31,137 nt of DNA from contig JAEYXR010000106.1 in the NCBI GenBank assembly GCA_023431215.1, forward strand, positions 1 to 31,137, given 5' to 3'. Position numbers and translations under genes: made by a program. The notes beneath the pieces are model-generated. The model searched no databases, was not told the origin of the DNA, and worked only from the letters and a program-made list of their open reading frames with translations. The DNA is from Bacillota bacterium (GTDB taxonomy: Bacteria; Bacillota; Clostridia; Oscillospirales; Ruminococcaceae). Shown piece by piece: positions 24,500 through 31,137 of the stretch (positions are counted from its first letter, which is position 1; each line of letters starts with the position of its first letter).

Positions 24500-25861
24500 A
24501 TGGATTTAAAAAAGAATCAGATTATAGAGCTTACCATAGATTCCATTACCAATGAAGGCAGTGGTGTGGGCCGCTACAACGGTATTGCTGTTTTTGTGCC
24601 CATGACTGCTCCGGGAGACAAGCTGAAAGTACGTATTGTAAAGGCACTAAGCAGCTACTGCTTTGGCATTATTGAAGAAATAGTAGAACCCGGCCCCGGC
24701 CGTGTAACACCGGACTGTCCCGTGTATAAGCGCTGCGGTGGCTGTTCGCTTCGGCACATCAGCTATGAGGCCGAGCTTGCCGCCAAACAAAGCTGGGTAG
24801 AAGATTCTATTCGGCGTATTGGTGGTTTTCAGATGCCGGTGCTGCCAATCCTGCCCTCTCCCATGGAAAACGGGTACCGCAACAAAGCACAGTACCCCAT
24901 TGCCAAAGGCCCCGACGGCAAAGCTGTCTGCGGCTTTTACGCCCGCCGCACCCATGAGGTTGTTCCGGGAGACGACTGCCGCCTGCAGCCGGCTTTTTTT
25001 GCCGATATTGTACGTACGGTCTGTCATTATATCGACCAGACAGGCGGTGATATTTATGATGAAGCCACCGGCAAGGGGTTGTTCCGACATCTGTATCTGC
25101 GCTGGGGTGAAGCCACCGGCGAGGTGATGGTCTGCCTGGTTGCTACCTCCACCCGCATCCCCAAGCCCCAGCTTTTAATAGAATCCATACTGGAGATTTG
25201 CCCCAGTACTGCTGCTATTTTGCTCAATATTAACGACCGCCGTACCAATGTTATTTTAGGAAAGCAAACCCACACTCTTTGGGGCTCCGCCGCCATTCAG
25301 GATGTACTTTGTGATGTTGGAGTTTCCATCTCTCCTTTGTCTTTTTATCAGGTAAACCGTCAGGGTGCCCAGCTTTTGTATCAAACAGCTGCAGACATGG
25401 CAGAGCTTGTCCCGGAAGATATTTTGTTGGATTTTTATTGTGGCGCAGGCACCATTGGTCTTTCTATGGCACACCGTGTGGGGCAGGTCATCGGTGTAGA
25501 AATTGTGGAAAGCGCCGTGGAGGATGCCCGCCGTAATGCCCATGCTGCCGGAACCAAAAACAGCCGTTTTCTTTGTGCTGATGCCTCTGCCGCAGCTGTC
25601 CAACTTGAGGGGGAAGGTATACGGCCCTCAGTGGTAGTATTGGATCCACCCAGAAAAGGTTGCGACGCACAGGGTCTTAACACCATTGTTGCAATGGCAC
25701 CCCAGCGCATTGTTATGGTTAGCTGTAACCCCGCCACCATGGCACGTGATGCCAAGCTGCTGGCAGAAAAAGGCTACACCCTGCAAAAGGTGCAGCCTGT
25801 AGACATGTTTCCTCGCACGGCACATGTAGAATGCGTTATTTTAATGACGCATTCTACATGA
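24500..25861 (+). CDS. rlmD: 23S rRNA (uracil-5-)-methyltransferase, RlmD type with TRAM domain
   Basis: SAM-dependent enzyme making 5-methyluridine in 23S rRNA (RlmD U1939 or RlmCD in Firmicutes). Of 453 residues, 1-65 form the TRAM RNA-binding domain (IDSITNEGSGVGRYNGIAVFVP). The [4Fe-4S] ligands are Cys73, Cys79, Cys82 and Cys160, spaced as in E. coli RlmD. The SAM domain shows DFYCGAGTIGLSMA (about 311-324), GVEIVESAVEDARRNA, LDPPRKGCD, and the catalytic SCNPATMARD with Cys409; Glu444 in HVECV is the general base. AAGGAT 9 nt before ATG 24500 supports the start. The final codons form part of a terminator hairpin. A second paralogue lies 4 kb downstream. Which uridine it modifies cannot be told. 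Confidence 0.93.
   Translation: MDLKKNQIIELTIDSITNEGSGVGRYNGIAVFVPMTAPGDKLKVRIVKALSSYCFGIIEEIVEPGPGRVTPDCPVYKRCGGCSLRHISYEAELAAKQSWVEDSIRRIGGFQMPVLPILPSPMENGYRNKAQYPIAKGPDGKAVCGFYARRTHEVVPGDDCRLQPAFFADIVRTVCHYIDQTGGDIYDEATGKGLFRHLYLRWGEATGEVMVCLVATSTRIPKPQLLIESILEICPSTAAILLNINDRRTNVILGKQTHTLWGSAAIQDVLCDVGVSISPLSFYQVNRQGAQLLYQTAADMAELVPEDILLDFYCGAGTIGLSMAHRVGQVIGVEIVESAVEDARRNAHAAGTKNSRFLCADASAAAVQLEGEGIRPSVVVLDPPRKGCDAQGLNTIVAMAPQRIVMVSCNPATMARDAKLLAEKGYTLQKVQPVDMFPRTAHVECVILMTHST
25823..25860. terminator. terminator-like hairpin inside the 3' coding end of rlmD
   Basis: A 14-bp perfect stem (25823-25836 with 25847-25860, loop of 10) spans the last 13 codons and reaches the TGA stop (25859-25861). 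The converging 177-aa gene ends 10 bp later. T-runs are weak on both sides, so it may serve as a shared bidirectional terminator or only protect the mRNA end. Confidence 0.6.
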
Positions 25862-25870
25862 CATCTAGCT

Positions 25871-26404
25871 TTATTGCTGTTCATCGACAATGAGGATGCC
25901 CTTTATCAGATAATTGGAAATATCCAATGTGACGCGGCGATAAATAGGAACCAACTCTGTGTAGAGGTTATAATAACTGTTTTTAAGATAACTTGTTAAA
26001 AGTGATAAAATATCCGTTCTTTGATCCAGCATACCGTTAAACTCTAAATATTTCCAGTAAGGGTTTAGTTCATTTAAAATTTTTGCGGCATTGCTATTGT
26101 TCTCTTTCCAATCTTTTTTGATTTCGGCAGCTGTGCGCCTTAAATCATTACCCTCTACCAATTCTACAAAATAGCGAGAATCCATCAGTACGCGGACGCC
26201 CAACTCATTTAGCTTATTGTTGCCGGGAAATGCTTCACTAAAAATAGCAATCATACTGTCGTTGAGAGAAAAAACCTTACTCCTGGTATCTTTTTTAAGC
26301 GGTGTATTAAAAATAGCATTATTAATGTAGCTAATGTTCCATATAGCTTCATCAACGCTGTATGCCATTATTTGATTATAAATTAAAGATTCTTCATTGA
26401 TCAT
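25871..26404 (-). CDS. hypothetical protein, 177 aa, no recognised family
   Basis: I do not recognise this protein. It is soluble, acidic-to-neutral, probably all-helical, with alternating charged and hydrophobic stretches, no signal peptide, no cysteines and no catalytic motif. Asn/Tyr-rich segments (WNISYINNAIFNTPLKK; YLKNSYYNLYTELVPIYRR) stand out. ATG at 26404 has a very good ribosome site (GGAGG, 7 nt). It is a single-gene unit, convergent with rlmD and divergent from the amidohydrolase gene. Its AT content seems higher than both neighbours, which could point to acquisition, but that was judged by eye only. Confidence 0.7.
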   Translation of the reverse strand: MINEESLIYNQIMAYSVDEAIWNISYINNAIFNTPLKKDTRSKVFSLNDSMIAIFSEAFPGNNKLNELGVRVLMDSRYFVELVEGNDLRRTAAEIKKDWKENNSNAAKILNELNPYWKYLEFNGMLDQRTDILSLLTSYLKNSYYNLYTELVPIYRRVTLDISNYLIKGILIVDEQQ

Positions 26405-26560
26405 AACTAGTCCTCCGTGGGAGTTATGCAGAAATCTCCCTGCTTTATTGTATTAGAGGAGATATCCTTTTGCTACTGGCAAGGCTCCTGAGGCAAAACA
26501 AGGTTTCCAAAGAGCATCTGATGCTGTTAATAAAAAACTATATATCCGGAGGTGTCAGCA

Positions 26561-28126
26561 TTGACTGTATTCACAAACGCTACTTTTCTTTCCTGTGAGG
26601 AGGAAAACCGTATTTTTTCTGTTATGGCAGAAGAAAAAGGCCGCATTGTGTACACCGGAGACCAAGTGCCTGACCGGTATGCCCACTGTCCCACCATAGA
26701 TTTGGGCGGCGGATGTGTGGTACCTGTTTTTGCCGATACCCACATGCATTTTGAAAGCTATGCCCTGTTTCAGTCTACGGTGGACGTTCGTGACTGCCGT
26801 AATTTTGATGAAATGGGCGCACTTTTAAGGGTGCATCTAACCACCAACCCCAAGGTTAAATTTTTACCTGTGTATGGGTGCAGTGCCCATACCGTAGAAG
26901 AAGGGCGTTTGCCGGAGCGTGCTGATTTAGACAAAATGGTGGATATTCCGCTGCTGATGGTAAAATACGACGGCCATGCCGCCGTTGCCAACTCCCGACT
27001 TATTCAGCAGTTTCCTGCTGACGTTACCAATGACCCCGGTTTTTCTTCCCAAACAGGTTGGCTTTATCAAAACGCATTTTACAAAGGTGTCAACTTTATT
27101 ACCCAGCAGGTGCCTCCTTTGGCCATCTTATCGGGCATGTACAAAGCCGCAGGCACCCTTGCCGAACAGGGTATAGGCTACATACATACTGTAGAGGGCG
27201 TTGGCTACAAAAACGACATTGATATTGATACCATGCGCTATGCAAGCCGTGGCCTGCCGGGCTGTTTCCGCATTTTCTTTCAGACAATGGATACAGAAAA
27301 AGCAAAAAAACACAAGCTGAATCGCATTGGCGGATGTTTTTCTTTGGCGCTGGACGGCTGCTTTGGCTCAGAGGATGCTGCCCTTTCACAAGGCTATACC
27401 AACAATCCACAGAACAAAGGCTTTTTGGCCTACACACAAGAGCAGGTAAATGATTTTTGCATCAAAGCCAATAGCGCAGGAATGCAGATTACCATGCATG
27501 CCATTGGAGATGTTGCGGTAGAGCAGGCTCTAAATGCTTATGAAGCAGCTCTTGCCGATACTCCTAGAAAGGACCACCGTCATATTATTATCCATGCAGA
27601 CCTGATTCCCCAGGAGCTGCAAGAAAAGGCTGCACGTCTTGGCATTACCATTGCTGTACAACCCGCTTTTTTAGATTGGAAGCAGGAACCGGACTCCTAC
27701 CTGCGCAGCATCTTGGGAGGCCGTACCGACAACATCATTCCTTTGCGCAGCATGCTGGACAAGGGCATTCTGGTCAGTGCCGGCAGTGATGCCCCCTGTA
27801 CCCTGCCCAACCCTATTATGAGCATTTACCTGTGCTGCAACCACCCAAACCCGACAGAAAGCGTTTCTGTGCTGGAGGCGCTGCGGATGCATACCCTATG
27901 GGCTGCAAAGACTACCTTTGACGAAGAGCTTCATGGCAGCCTGACAGAAGGTAAATTTGCCGACTTTGTGGTACTTGGTCAAAACCCTCTTGAGGTGGAT
28001 AAATCGGAGCTGAGGGATATTGTCATAAACTCCACCTATTTGCGGGGAAAAGAACACCGGAAGGGACAAAAATATCCCCTACACCGCTTAATTTGGAATA
28101 TCATGAAAAACACCTCCGGCGAGTAA
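26561..28126 (+). CDS. amidohydrolase family 3 metal-dependent hydrolase (YtcJ-like)
   Basis: Cytoplasmic metal-dependent hydrolase of the amidohydrolase-3 group, 521 residues. The metal site is read from VFADTHMHFESY (His61, His63), a Lys in MLVKYDGHAAVANS, MHAIGDVAVEQALNAYE (His), IIIHADLIPQE (His) and VSAGSDAPCTLPNPIMSIYL (Asp). The C-terminus FADFVVLGQNPLEVDKSELRDI is the beta-sandwich closing of the family. The reaction is likely hydrolysis of a C-N or C-O bond in a small molecule; the substrate cannot be read. Start is TTG 26561, 8 nt after GGAGG (26548-26552); a GTG at 26552 lies inside that site and is rejected. It is a single-gene unit closed by its own terminator. Confidence 0.88.
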   Translation: MTVFTNATFLSCEEENRIFSVMAEEKGRIVYTGDQVPDRYAHCPTIDLGGGCVVPVFADTHMHFESYALFQSTVDVRDCRNFDEMGALLRVHLTTNPKVKFLPVYGCSAHTVEEGRLPERADLDKMVDIPLLMVKYDGHAAVANSRLIQQFPADVTNDPGFSSQTGWLYQNAFYKGVNFITQQVPPLAILSGMYKAAGTLAEQGIGYIHTVEGVGYKNDIDIDTMRYASRGLPGCFRIFFQTMDTEKAKKHKLNRIGGCFSLALDGCFGSEDAALSQGYTNNPQNKGFLAYTQEQVNDFCIKANSAGMQITMHAIGDVAVEQALNAYEAALADTPRKDHRHIIIHADLIPQELQEKAARLGITIAVQPAFLDWKQEPDSYLRSILGGRTDNIIPLRSMLDKGILVSAGSDAPCTLPNPIMSIYLCCNHPNPTESVSVLEALRMHTLWAAKTTFDEELHGSLTEGKFADFVVLGQNPLEVDKSELRDIVINSTYLRGKEHRKGQKYPLHRLIWNIMKNTSGE

Positions 28127-28152
28127 ATAACAATACTTCTAAAGATAAAAAT

Positions 28153-28181
28153 CCCCTCGGTATGCGCTGCATGCCGGGGGG
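28153..28181 (+). terminator. rho-independent terminator of the amidohydrolase gene
   Basis: A 13-bp stem with two G-T pairs (28153-28165 with 28169-28181) and a 3-nt loop is followed by GCTTTTCACTATTTTTG. It starts 27 bp after the stop codon. A second, looser structure on the minus strand around 28210-28250 may end the ThrE operon but was not firm. Confidence 0.85.
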
Positions 28182-28266
28182 GCTTTTCACTATTTTTGCG
28201 TCATACTCCTGTAAAAAAACAGGCACCCGTTTTTTAGGTGTTTTCTGTTATCTAAAAGATTTGATT

Positions 28267-28764
28267 TTATTTTCTTAAAATACTTTTTTGGTACTCTTCC
28301 CGCTCTTTTAAATGATATGTACTGTTTCTGTTTCGCCAGCAACCCATGGCTGTGGAGAAAATAAAAAATCCAATCACAACCCCCATGGTAATCCCCAATA
28401 CGGAATACATGGTTTCCATTGCTTTTGCCTCAAATAAAACTGCATCACCGCTAATTGCGGCCGCCATGGTGTAATACAGGCTTCCGCCGGGCACCAAAGG
28501 AATGATGGAGGGAATTAAGAAGATATTAGCCGGAGCCTTTAGTCTTCGTGCTAAAATTTCTGACAAAATACAGACAACAATAACAGCCACAAAGTTTGCA
28601 ATAAAAAGACTGGCGGTAATATGAAAACAAATAAGGTAAACCGACCAGGAAACCAGTCCTCCCAGTGCAGCCGGTATCAGCCTTGTTTTTTCTACATTAA
28701 AATAAATGGCAAAACCAACACTACCTAAACAAGCCATGCAGATTTGAATCAGTATCTTTTCCAT
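28267..28764 (-). CDS. threonine/serine exporter, C-terminal half (ThrE_2/DUF3815)
   Basis: Small inner-membrane subunit, 165 residues with about five helices, of the split threonine/serine exporter family. Conserved features: AIYFNVEKTRLIPAALGGLVSW, ANIFLIPSIIPLVPGGSLYYTM and a terminal helix before a charged tail (LKEREEYQKSILRK). The start ATG at 28764 overlaps the upstream gene stop as TAATG, so the two are translationally coupled and probably form one complex equivalent to the single-chain ThrE of Corynebacterium. The frame is open up to 28782 but a start there lacks support. Confidence 0.88.
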   Translation of the reverse strand: MEKILIQICMACLGSVGFAIYFNVEKTRLIPAALGGLVSWSVYLICFHITASLFIANFVAVIVVCILSEILARRLKAPANIFLIPSIIPLVPGGSLYYTMAAAISGDAVLFEAKAMETMYSVLGITMGVVIGFFIFSTAMGCWRNRNSTYHLKEREEYQKSILRK

Positions 28765-29525
28765 TACAGCATTCCACCCCACAGTATCATAGCCAAACCA
28801 ATGCCCAAGGCAATGGCAGCTGCAATCAAAACCGCCTCAATTACCCTAAAAATACCGGAGTGGATGTCACGGTAGAACATATCTTTTATGCCGTTGACCA
28901 GAGCCAGCGCAGGAATGAACAGCATTACGATTCCGATGATGACCTTGTCTACATTGTGCCCAAGGCCAAGGCCCACAGCCAAAATGGCCAGTGATCCGTT
29001 CATAAAATTCATAATAAGGGTGTAGATTAGGGTGTTAGTTTCTTTAATATTTAAATATTTCTCTATTACAAACACAATGGCGGCAATTACTCCGGCCACT
29101 ATGCTGTCCGCCATATCTCCGCCAAAAAAAACAGTAAATGCAGCTGCAGCCATGGTGTATCCAATAAAGTGGTAACCGCCTTTTTTTACTGTCCGTACCG
29201 CTTGTGCCGTCATTTCTTGTATTTGCTCGGTGGGCGGAGTTTGGCTGCAGATAGTCCGGGATAAATGATTTAATTTTTCCAGTGCTCCAAGGTTATTGAC
29301 ACCCTTGTATATTCGCACAGACTGGGTGGCAATAATGTCCCCGGTTTTTATGGTGGCAATCAGCAGTGTGGTGGTAGTATATATCTCGGCTCTTGGAATT
29401 TGGTACGACTTAAAAATGCGGCTTAGGGCATCTTCAACACGCCATATCTCGGCGCCGCTTTGTACCATTGCCCTGCCAATGTTCAAAACGGCCTCTAAAA
29501 AATTATCGCATTCACTTTGTGTCAT
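28764..29525 (-). CDS. threonine/serine exporter, N-terminal half (ThrE/DUF1212)
   Basis: Inner-membrane protein of 253 residues, the larger partner of the split exporter. The cytoplasmic N-terminal domain holds NIGRAMVQSGAEIWRVEDALSRI and IYTTTTLLIATIKTGD, the strongest DUF1212 signatures; helices follow from about residue 115 (GYTMAAAAFTVFFGGDMADSI, LGLGHNVDKVIIGIVMLFIPALALVNGIKDM with conserved FIPALALVNGIKD). ATG 29525 is chosen because GGAG precedes it by 9 nt; ATG 29540 lies in front of that site. It is the first gene of the two-gene minus-strand operon. Export of threonine, serine or small peptides is known for relatives. Confidence 0.9.
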   Translation of the reverse strand: MTQSECDNFLEAVLNIGRAMVQSGAEIWRVEDALSRIFKSYQIPRAEIYTTTTLLIATIKTGDIIATQSVRIYKGVNNLGALEKLNHLSRTICSQTPPTEQIQEMTAQAVRTVKKGGYHFIGYTMAAAAFTVFFGGDMADSIVAGVIAAIVFVIEKYLNIKETNTLIYTLIMNFMNGSLAILAVGLGLGHNVDKVIIGIVMLFIPALALVNGIKDMFYRDIHSGIFRVIEAVLIAAAIALGIGLAMILWGGML

Positions 29526-29859
29526 AAGCAATATCTCCATTTAACAATGTCCGACCGTCTTTTGCTCATTTACTTCTCCTGCAACAAACGCACATTTGCA
29601 AAGGCAAACATCTATACTATGCAGCTGCCATCGTTTTTGCCACTACTAATTTACAATATATTTGATAGAATGTCGAGTATAAACTTTGGTCAATAAACGG
29701 AAATTGTTAAAAACAGTATTTTATTTTAAAATCTGTTGTTTTATCCTTCTGTGGCAGGTATACTTTTGATAGCCTTATTTGCTGCTTTATACCAGAAATG
29801 CTGTTGATAAACCAAGGGATATTATTATTTTATTGAGATAAAAAGAAAGGGCAACTGTA
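29526..29859. other. intergenic region between divergent thrE and RlmD-paralogue genes
   Basis: About 330 bp, AT-rich. I see no gene, repeat or clear riboswitch. A minus-strand TTGACC (about 29689) with a TTCTAT box 17 bp further is a weak promoter candidate for the exporter operon. AAAAAGAAAGGG shortly before 29860 is the ribosome site of the plus-strand gene. Confidence 0.4.
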
Positions 29860-31053
29860 ATGACCATGCCAAAAACAATTAAAAACAATACCACTGCTGA
29901 CAAGACGAATCTGGAGCTTTGTCCTGTGGCAAAAAAATGCGGCGGGTGCCAGCTGCAAAATATGGATTACCTTCGCCAGCTTCGTTTTAAGCAGGCTAAG
30001 GTAGAAAAGTTGTTGGGCCGAAATCACAAAGTGCGCTCTATTTTGGGTATGGATGTGCCTTATCATTACCGAAATAAGGTGCAGGCCGCTTTTGCGCCTT
30101 TCCGCGGCAGCATCACCACCGGCATTTATCAGTCTGCCACCCGCAGAGTGGTGCCGGTGCGCAGCTGCATGACCGAGGACAAGATCTGTGGCAAGATTGT
30201 GCAGACCGCAGGCCGTATCGCCCGTGACCTGGGGCTTTCTGCCGTAGACCCCCGTACAGGAAGAGGGCTGTTGTGCCATATTCTGGTACGGCGCGGCTTT
30301 GCCACAGGGCAGATTTTGGTGGCAATTGTCACTTCTGCACCTGCTTTTCCCCGTAAAAATGACTTTGTCTCCAGGCTGGTAGATGCCCACCCCAACATTA
30401 CAACTGTCGTGCATAATATTTCTGACGGTGTACCCATGGTTCTGGGTAATCGTGAAAACGTACTGTATGGTCCCGGCTATATTGAGGACAAGCTCTGTGG
30501 CCTTTCTTTCCGGGTCTCTGCCCGCTCCTTTTATCAAATTAACCCCCAGCAAACCGAAAAGCTTTATGATGAGGCCATTGCCATGGCACAGCTGACAGGT
30601 AATGAAGCTGTGATTGATGCTTACTGCGGTATTGGTACCATAGGCCTTGTAGCCGCTGCCCGGGGAGCCGCACATGTGGTTGGCGTGGAGCTGAACCGTG
30701 ATGCTGTGCGGGATGCCATTCAAAATGCCAAGGCCAACAAGCTGCAAAACGCCCGCTTTTTTCAGGGTGATGCCGGACGATTTATGGCTGAACTGGCAGA
30801 AGAAGAACAATCTGTTGATGTGGTATTTATGGACCCACCCCGCCAAGGCAGCGACAGGGCATTTCTGATATCTTTGGTAAGGCTTACCCCAAAGCGGGTG
30901 GTGTACATCTCCTGCAACCCCGAAACACAGGCACGAGATATAGATTTTTTGGTGAAAAACGGCTATGCCGTAAGCTCTATTTTGCCTGTTGATATGTTCC
31001 CCCACACCAACCACGTTGAGGTTGTAGCACTGTTGCAACGTATAAAAAACTAA
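29860..31053 (+). CDS. second 23S rRNA (uracil-5-)-methyltransferase paralogue, no TRAM domain
   Basis: SAM-dependent RNA m5U methyltransferase, 397 residues, related to RlmD/RlmC. It lacks the N-terminal TRAM domain and starts almost directly with the [4Fe-4S] ligands Cys21, Cys27 and Cys30 (CPVAKKCGGC); the fourth is Cys103. The SAM loop is DAYCGIGTIGLVAA (about 253-266), then GVELNRDAVRDAIQNA, FMDPPRQGSD, the catalytic SCNPETQARD with Cys352, and the base Glu387 in HVEVV. ATG 29860 has AAAGGG 9 nt upstream. Loss of TRAM is like RlmC rather than RlmD, so it may methylate a different uridine than the paralogue at 24500-25861. It appears monocistronic with its own terminator. Confidence 0.9.
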   Translation: MTMPKTIKNNTTADKTNLELCPVAKKCGGCQLQNMDYLRQLRFKQAKVEKLLGRNHKVRSILGMDVPYHYRNKVQAAFAPFRGSITTGIYQSATRRVVPVRSCMTEDKICGKIVQTAGRIARDLGLSAVDPRTGRGLLCHILVRRGFATGQILVAIVTSAPAFPRKNDFVSRLVDAHPNITTVVHNISDGVPMVLGNRENVLYGPGYIEDKLCGLSFRVSARSFYQINPQQTEKLYDEAIAMAQLTGNEAVIDAYCGIGTIGLVAAARGAAHVVGVELNRDAVRDAIQNAKANKLQNARFFQGDAGRFMAELAEEEQSVDVVFMDPPRQGSDRAFLISLVRLTPKRVVYISCNPETQARDIDFLVKNGYAVSSILPVDMFPHTNHVEVVALLQRIKN

Positions 31054-31070
31054 AAAGGGTAAAATTAGCG

Positions 31071-31102
31071 AAAGCCGTGAGCATTTTTGCTCACGGCTTT
31101 TT
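31071..31102 (+). terminator. rho-independent terminator
   Basis: A 13-bp perfect stem (31071-31083 with 31088-31100, loop TTTT) followed by TT, 17 bp after the methyltransferase stop. A strong stem with a short T-run; the remaining 35 bp of the window hold nothing visible. Confidence 0.88.
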
Positions 31103-31137
31103 GTACCTTATCATTTGTTGCCCATACAATAATATGC

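Noticed and set aside
29830..31038. 402-residue open frame on the minus strand
   Set aside because: Exact antisense of the second RlmD paralogue, whose motifs are intact; the antisense product is Cys/His-rich without domain sense.

Overview
The window reads as the chromosome of a low-to-mid GC Firmicute of the class Clostridia, probably an anaerobe of the Oscillospirales type. This is an inference from strong AGGAGG ribosome sites, TTG/GTG starts, a PocR-type regulator, corrinoid methyl-transfer genes, a split ThrE exporter and two paralogous 23S rRNA uracil methyltransferases. No phage, IS element, CRISPR array or rRNA gene is visible. The first 6.6 kb looks more AT-rich than the 8.9-13.3 kb block.

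Left part (1-6602, + strand) is one operon: the 3' part of a GH38 alpha-mannosidase, a type I mannose-6-phosphate isomerase, a CUT1 sugar ABC importer (lipoprotein binding protein and two permeases, no ATPase) and a uroporphyrinogen-decarboxylase-fold (URO-D) protein. It looks built to import and break down a mannose-containing glycan. A 12-bp stem-loop between binding protein and permease probably sets their expression ratio. A bidirectional terminator closes the operon.

Middle part (6693-13320): a PocR/AraC regulator diverges from a five-gene corrinoid methyl-transfer operon: corrinoid protein, zinc-type MtaA/CmuA methyltransferase, DUF2284 Cys-rich protein, RACo-like [2Fe-2S]/ASKHA reductive activator and an MFS transporter. 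I see no MttB/MtaB-type substrate methyltransferase and no pterin-binding partner in the window. The substrate is therefore open, and this is the best candidate for an undescribed pathway. The second, zinc-ligand-less URO-D protein of the neighbouring sugar operon is a possible partner (speculative).

Right part is mostly housekeeping. On the minus strand: a YyaL-like thioredoxin/glycosidase-fold protein, a Gly-Arg-His-Gln tRNA cluster with a near-consensus promoter, an unrecognised 547-aa membrane protein, a UvrD/PcrA-like helicase, an AI-2E/PerM family permease and an ABC-F ATPase. On the plus strand: an RlmD-type 23S rRNA methyltransferase, an amidohydrolase-3 enzyme and a second RlmD paralogue. 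Between these lie a small unknown gene and the split threonine/serine exporter, both on the minus strand.

Non-coding structure worth attention: two 102-bp tandem repeats with a covarying hairpin (24116-24319), three copies of a tRNA-Arg 3' end (16202-16338), and a hairpin-dense 560-bp stretch (15393-15955).
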